Origin: Diphasiastrum complanatum
Taxonomy: Eukaryota; Streptophyta; Lycopodiopsida; Lycopodiales; Lycopodiaceae
Assembly (NCBI GenBank): GCA_029204225.1
Contig: CM055102.1
Location: 16,056,229-16,120,228, forward strand
DNA length: 64,000 nt
Direction: 5' to 3'
Under the pieces are notes generated by a model. It saw nothing but the letters and a program-made list of their open reading frames with translations. It was not told the origin of the DNA and made no database searches. Each line of letters begins with the position of its first letter. The stretch's first letter is position 1. The position numbers were made by a program, and so were the translations under genes. Shown piece by piece: positions 60,259 to 64,000 of the stretch.

Positions 60259-60894
60259 CTACTGAGGAGCTGGACAAATAACAGGAGGAGGAAGGGGTGA
60301 CGATTCTCGATCTGAGTCAGATTCTCCAGCATCTGACTCATAGCTCAGGAAGATACGAGGTCTCTTGGCCGGGATAACTCTAGGAGGAAGGGAAGCAGCT
60401 GGCCTTTGAGATCCAGCCTTCTTGGGGACATGCTGCTTCCTCTTCCTCCTAGAGGTAGTCGGCAAGTCGGTTCTATCCAGAGGCAAGTCTTTATAGGTGC
60501 TGGTATTATCAACATGCAGAACAGAATATCGGTCCCGAAGCCTTCTGAGAATGACGAAATCTTTTGGCATGATGGTGACACGCTTACCATGCACTGTCAA
60601 AAGACAAGTATCCTCAAAAAACTGGAACAAAAAATCTTCTGCGGCACCCTGTAAGGCCTGCGTGGCTGTCACGACAAAACGAACATTTAGCCCAAGTGAC
60701 AGAGTAACATTCCTTACAGATCGGCCGAAAGGAGCTCCAGGAATCAACAATTCAGTTAATCTCTGGAGTTTTCTTATCTCCCTCAGCCAGACCTGCTTCT
60801 TGCCACGTCTACGGCCAGTACCAGGGAGAACACGAGAATGAGATGGTTGTACAATGGTTATGGCACAGGCAGTGGATTTGGTGTTGGCCATCAT
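60259..60894 (-). CDS. Divergent histone H3-fold protein with long C-terminal extension
   Basis: The frame starts MMANTKSTA; the second Met (60891) aligns ANTKSTA with the H3 N-terminus ARTKQTA. The tail is only about 32 residues and lacks the K9, K14 and K27 regions. Residues 33-122 form the histone fold: VWLREIRKLQRLTELLI (alphaN), PFGRSVRN (alpha1), RFVVTATQALQGAAEDFLFQ (alpha2) and HGKRVTIMPKDFVILRRLRD (loop 2 and alpha3). Loop 1 has canonical H3 length, unlike CENH3 where it is longer. An 88-residue extension follows, with basic patches (SRRKRKQHVPKK, PAKRPR), an acidic Ser/Asp run (SDAGESDSDRESS) and a Pro-rich end. The product would be nuclear and could replace H3 in nucleosomes or mimic it. 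There is no intron. It is divergently paired with the plus-strand frame at 61788. The same frame continues 71 codons beyond the stop. Confidence 0.85.
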   Translation of the reverse strand: MMANTKSTACAITIVQPSHSRVLPGTGRRRGKKQVWLREIRKLQRLTELLIPGAPFGRSVRNVTLSLGLNVRFVVTATQALQGAAEDFLFQFFEDTCLLTVHGKRVTIMPKDFVILRRLRDRYSVLHVDNTSTYKDLPLDRTDLPTTSRRKRKQHVPKKAGSQRPAASLPPRVIPAKRPRIFLSYESDAGESDSDRESSPLPPPVICPAPQ

Positions 60895-61034
60895 TCTCAA
60901 AAGAAGAAAATTAAAAAAAAAAAAAGTTTAAACAAAAACAAAGGAGATGAAAACAAAAAAATTTGCGATAAAAAAACGCTTGAGATCGATACCAGAACTG
61001 AATATTGGTTTCGAACACAAGAGATACACAAAAT

Positions 61035-61650
61035 ATTTTAAGAAACGAGATGCGCGTTCGAAAGCGATATTGGACTACTAGTGGTATCGGTTTCGAGCGC
61101 ACTGTGAGAGAGGCGTGGATGCTTGAACGGTGAGAGAGTGCGCTTGAGAGCGATATTGGGAGCGAAAACCGAAAATTTTGCAAAAAAAAATGAAAATTCC
61201 GAGGACTTATATATACGATATTTTTGCACGTGTGAAAAGACGGCCGAGACACGTGTCGTCAGTTAATTGGTCCACGTGAAATGTCCGTACTGACAATGAT
61301 GACTCAATTATGAGGCCACGTGGGCTGGGACACGTGCACGAATCCGTTTTCGACGTGTCATTCTCGCACATGACAGAGGTCAGATCAATCATTCTCTGTA
61401 TGGCGTATTAATTTTGACCAATCACACGTCGACACGTGTTCCTTCGCTACTCCTCCACACATGCATTTTTTTTTTATAAATAGGTCATTTTCGGCTCGGA
61501 TTTTCATGCCAATTTACGATTTATTGGCCGGATATCGATTTCAAGCGCACCGTTTGCACTGATTACTCTCCATTGACTTACTTGCGCCTAGAACCGATAT
61601 TGCTGGTATCGTATTCAAGCGCGCATTACATCTCATTTCTTTTGTGCTCT
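61035..61650. repeat. Imperfect inverted repeat flanking the bidirectional promoter
   Basis: Left arm (about 61038-61095) reads TTTAAGAAACGAGATGCGCG then TTCGAAAGCGATATTGG. The right arm (about 61590-61645), read on the minus strand, is AAAGAAATGAGATGTAATGC followed by GCGCTTGAATACGATACC. Further copies of the words TTTCAAGCGCA, GAGCGATATTGG and GGTATCG occur in mirrored order on both sides. The two halves of the leader region appear to be a diverged inverted duplication, centred on the G-box cluster. Confidence 0.6.
61200..61490. promoter_or_regulatory. Bidirectional promoter with six CACGTG cores
   Basis: A minus-strand TATA box (TATATAAG, plus 61206-61213) lies about 280 bases before the H3-like ATG. 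A plus-strand TATA box (TATAAATAGG, 61475-61484) lies about 300 bases before the ATG at 61788. Between them CACGTG occurs at 61227, 61250, 61273, 61317, 61331 and 61433, with ACGTGTC/ACGTGKC extensions typical of plant ABRE/G-box elements bound by bZIP and bHLH factors. The arrangement suggests co-regulation of the two divergent genes, possibly by stress or light signals. Confidence 0.7.
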
Positions 61651-61787
61651 GTGTTCACGCGCTCGGATCCAATACTCTAATTTTTAATATCTCTTTCAAG
61701 CGCACATTGCCTTGAGGTGCTTGCCTGACCTGCCGTTTGCGCCTGAGAGCAATATTTGGAATTTTACATCTGTTGTTTTTGTTTAAA

Positions 61788-62279
61788 ATGTCTAATTTTG
61801 ATTTTAATTTGCTTTCTTTTTTTTATGATGATGGTATTACTGATAGTTTGGAGTATTTCAAATCTTTTTTTTCTCCTTTTCATTGTATTCTTCCTTCTAT
61901 AATTGAGGGCCCTGGTGTGGAGGCATTTTCTGAGATATATCTCAGATTTAACTCCTTGTTCAGTACTCCATTATTCAGATCTCAGAATAAGGACATGATT
62001 CATTATTTGGACCTGGTGGCACTCGACAAGCATATCTATAAAGCTAAGCTTGACAGAATGTTTACCAAGTTACATAATGATTTCAAGTTTGTAGATGAGT
62101 GCCCAATTCACAATAAAAATGTAGATTTGTTAATTTTCAGTCTGCTTTTGTTTTTTTTTCTTTTGTTAAATATTTTTGACGATTCGGAAGCTGTCTCTTC
62201 CACTTCTAAAGCTACTTCTTCTAGTGGTACAAAGTCTAAAAAGTCAAAGATTGTAGATATAGATACTTTTTTTTATTGA
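61788..62279 (+). CDS. Unknown reading frame divergent from the H3-like gene (part 1)
   Basis: ATG 61788 opens MSNFDFNLLSFFYDDGITDS, then LEYFKSFFSPFHCILPSIIE and HYLDLVALDKHIYKAKLDRM, followed by a very hydrophobic run (LIFSLLLFFFLLLNIF, about residues 112-127) and a Ser/Lys-rich end (TSSSGTKSKKSKIV). The hydrophobic run may be intron rather than protein, since TTAATTTTCAG precedes it. The frame ends TTTTTTTTATTGA after a T homopolymer, and the next protein-like piece (TSVNLDDCSDFDPARN) is in another frame. The family is not recognised. Confidence 0.45.
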   Translation: MSNFDFNLLSFFYDDGITDSLEYFKSFFSPFHCILPSIIEGPGVEAFSEIYLRFNSLFSTPLFRSQNKDMIHYLDLVALDKHIYKAKLDRMFTKLHNDFKFVDECPIHNKNVDLLIFSLLLFFFLLLNIFDDSEAVSSTSKATSSSGTKSKKSKIVDIDTFFY

Positions 62280-62309
62280 TACTAGCGTTAATCTAGATGA
62301 TTGTTCAGA

Positions 62310-63259
62310 TTTTGATCCTGCTCGAAATAGGGCATCGTTTTAGGCCCTAGAACACCCACTATCCTTTCTCTTTCTGATAAATCTTTGATCACTTTGCCTA
62401 CTTATAATATAGATAATAATTCATTTTTGACAATATCAGATCTTTTTTACTTCATTGAAGCTAAGACTCTTTGTATTTTGAGCAAAGAGCTTGATGAATC
62501 TTCGGATGTAATTGATTTTGATGTTGATGATGATGTACATAATGATAAGTTTTATTCAGGGAAAGATTGCTTGAAAATAGTTGTGGAGAAAATGCGCAAC
62601 AAAGAAGATAATCTACCTTCTGAGGAAGAGTTTCTTAGACTCCAAAGTTAACTTGGTTTTTCACAACCAGCTGCCTATTCACCAACAATATTGACATCAA
62701 AAGGTGGACATAATATTGATGGAGAGATAATAATCAGGGAAGACAAAGTTGAATGCGTAAGTTTTTATATCTTATCACGTACTAGTAGATTTGTTATGTC
62801 AGATTATATACTGGAGCTTACTTTATTTTTTATCATTTCAGAAAATAATTTTCCTTGATGATTTCGCAATTCGTCGAGGAGGGCAGAGATCTTCTACTGG
62901 AGAATTTTCAAGAGATCATGCACTGGGACACTATCCGAAGTTCTTCAAGAATAATGAGATAAGTGTTGTCCATTCAAAGTTTCATCAACTTGGTGAGACT
63001 ATGATTATGGCAATCAAGGCACTGTCTCATTTTCTTGGAGGACATAATTTCAATAAGGTGCATAAAATAATTTTTTGTAAAAAAAATCATTGCGGTTAAA
63101 ATTTTAGGATATGGACCAGTGAATTTCATGTTCAGATCATCTCATTTTGCATTGTATGCTGCTTACGTTGATTTGAGTAAGCATGAAAACTATGAGCTGT
63201 TGGATCCATACGAAAGAAGAAAATTGTTGCATGATTCTAAGTTGCAACTTTCATTGTAA
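62310..63259 (+). pseudogene. Unknown reading frame (part 2), interrupted
   Basis: It continues as GPRTPTILSLSDKSLITLPT, YFIEAKTLCILSKELDESSD and EKMRNKEDNLPSEEEFLRLQ to a TAA at 62649. In the same frame follows LGFSQPAAYSPTILTSKGGH to EDKVEC, then a clear intron (62757-62841, GTAAGT...TTTCAG), KIIFLDDFAIRRGGQRSSTG and HALGHYPKFFKNNEISVVHS, ...MAIKALSHFLGGHNFNK. A second apparent intron (about 63057-63110) leads to YGPVNFMFRSSHFALYAAYV and ...LLHDSKLQLSL, with stop at 63259, but its phases do not match cleanly. Compact introns and a protein-like alphabet indicate a real gene, now or recently functional. The family is not recognised. Confidence 0.45.
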
Positions 63260-63336
63260 AAAATATCGGAAGCAGAGTAAATCAGTACCAAAAGTATCTA
63301 ATTTAATTGCACATATTTGTCTATCGTAGTGTAAAA

Positions 63337-63998
63337 TCAAAATCTTACCATATAATGTGTTATATGATCAACACCCCATGCACTTTGAACTGCATCCACA
63401 AATTCACTGATTGTTTTCTGTATCATTTGTAGATCAGTATTTGAAACTTTATCTTTTCTCAAGTATTTCACCATGTTGTCTAACTTTTTCCAAATTTCTA
63501 CTTTGTGTATACGAGTAGAATTTTCTTCTTCGAAATCTTGAGTTGCTGCAATAATTTCTTTCCAAACCGTGTATTGAACCTTGGATTGTTTGCCAGAATA
63601 ATTTGATAAAAATCTTTGAGCTTTACATCCTCCAATGCTCGGCTTGTATGGAATATTTCTTGTTTTACCTGATAGTTTGTCATCGTTTTTTATTTTAACG
63701 TGGTTTTTATGTAAGCATGCTTTGGACAACACATTCTCTAATATGGAAATAGCTTCCTTCGCAGAGGCCTTTGGTTCGGAATTCCATGCAAAGAAGATGT
63801 GAAGATATATTATTTTTTCTATAATATGCACCTCTGCATGCAATGTACAGATATGAACATTTCGTAGAGAAATTGGTAGTACATGTTTCCAATTAGGATC
63901 TTCTCGATCTCTTGATATTCATGTACTCCTTGTCATGTCTTTTGTTGTTTTCATGCAACACAAACAAGGGTGTTTAGAGTTAGCGCCATGAGATACAT
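63337..63998 (-). CDS. Unknown partial gene running off the right edge
   Basis: The minus frame from the window edge reads VSHGANSKHPCLCCMKTTKD (a Cys pair in a zinc-ribbon-like setting), a TGA at about 63919, then REDPNWKHVLPISLRNVHIC, LHAEVHIIEKIIYLHIFFAW, SGKTRNIPYKPSIGGCKAQR and AVQSAWGVDHITHYMVRF before the stop at 63337. The middle is a Lys-rich helical segment. From memory this has the feel of proteins carried by large DNA transposons, but I cannot name a family. It converges with the plus-strand frame, leaving only about 77 bases between their stops. Confidence 0.45.
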
Positions 63999-64000
63999 TG

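Noticed and set aside
60259-60894. Calling the H3-like gene CENH3
   Set aside because: CENH3 has a longer loop 1 and a long divergent N-terminal tail. Here loop 1 has canonical length, the tail is short, and the extension is C-terminal. Phylogeny would be needed.

Overview
This window is nuclear DNA from a land plant with a large, repeat-rich genome. The evidence is a chloroplast-type gene split by GT-AG introns, two of them 13 and 18 kb long and packed with retrotransposons, plus TATA boxes of the form TATAAATAG, long (GA)n/(TC)n arrays, and plant-type Copia, Gypsy, LINE, hAT and Helitron relics. A fern or gymnosperm fits the intron sizes, but the sequence alone does not settle this.

Region by region. 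At 0.95-4.5 kb lies a decayed Gypsy element (minus strand). At 5.1-41.7 kb lies the one clearly intact host gene: a nucleus-encoded ribosome recycling factor with a plastid-type leader, in eleven exons whose predicted joins preserve one 936-nt frame. Its intron 7 (13.3 kb) holds a Gypsy pol remnant, a 5' part of a Copia element with a well-defined LTR, and a hAT transposase fragment abutting it. Its intron 10 (17.7 kb) holds an internally deleted Gypsy, a gag-only LTR element, and several same-strand LINE copies whose ends abut (GA)n arrays.

From 42 to 59 kb I see no host gene. The region contains a deleted Helitron helicase, Copia and Gypsy fragments, an LTR/PBS followed by an unusual acidic reading frame, a 34-bp minisatellite, and a nearly complete but broken Copia pol (minus strand, 56.2-59 kb).

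The right end (60-64 kb) is the most unusual part. A compact single-exon gene on the minus strand encodes a histone H3-fold protein with a truncated tail and a long C-terminal extension. It faces a plus-strand reading frame of unknown family across a shared promoter that carries back-to-back TATA boxes, six CACGTG cores and an imperfect inverted repeat. A third, convergent partial reading frame runs off the window. Together they may be part of an undescribed mobile or viral-like element, or a divergent gene pair.

The three strongest leads are the H3-like protein and its bidirectional promoter, the LINE family tied to (GA)n tracts with a covarying 3' hairpin, and the RRF gene that stays readable across 31 kb of TE-filled intron.
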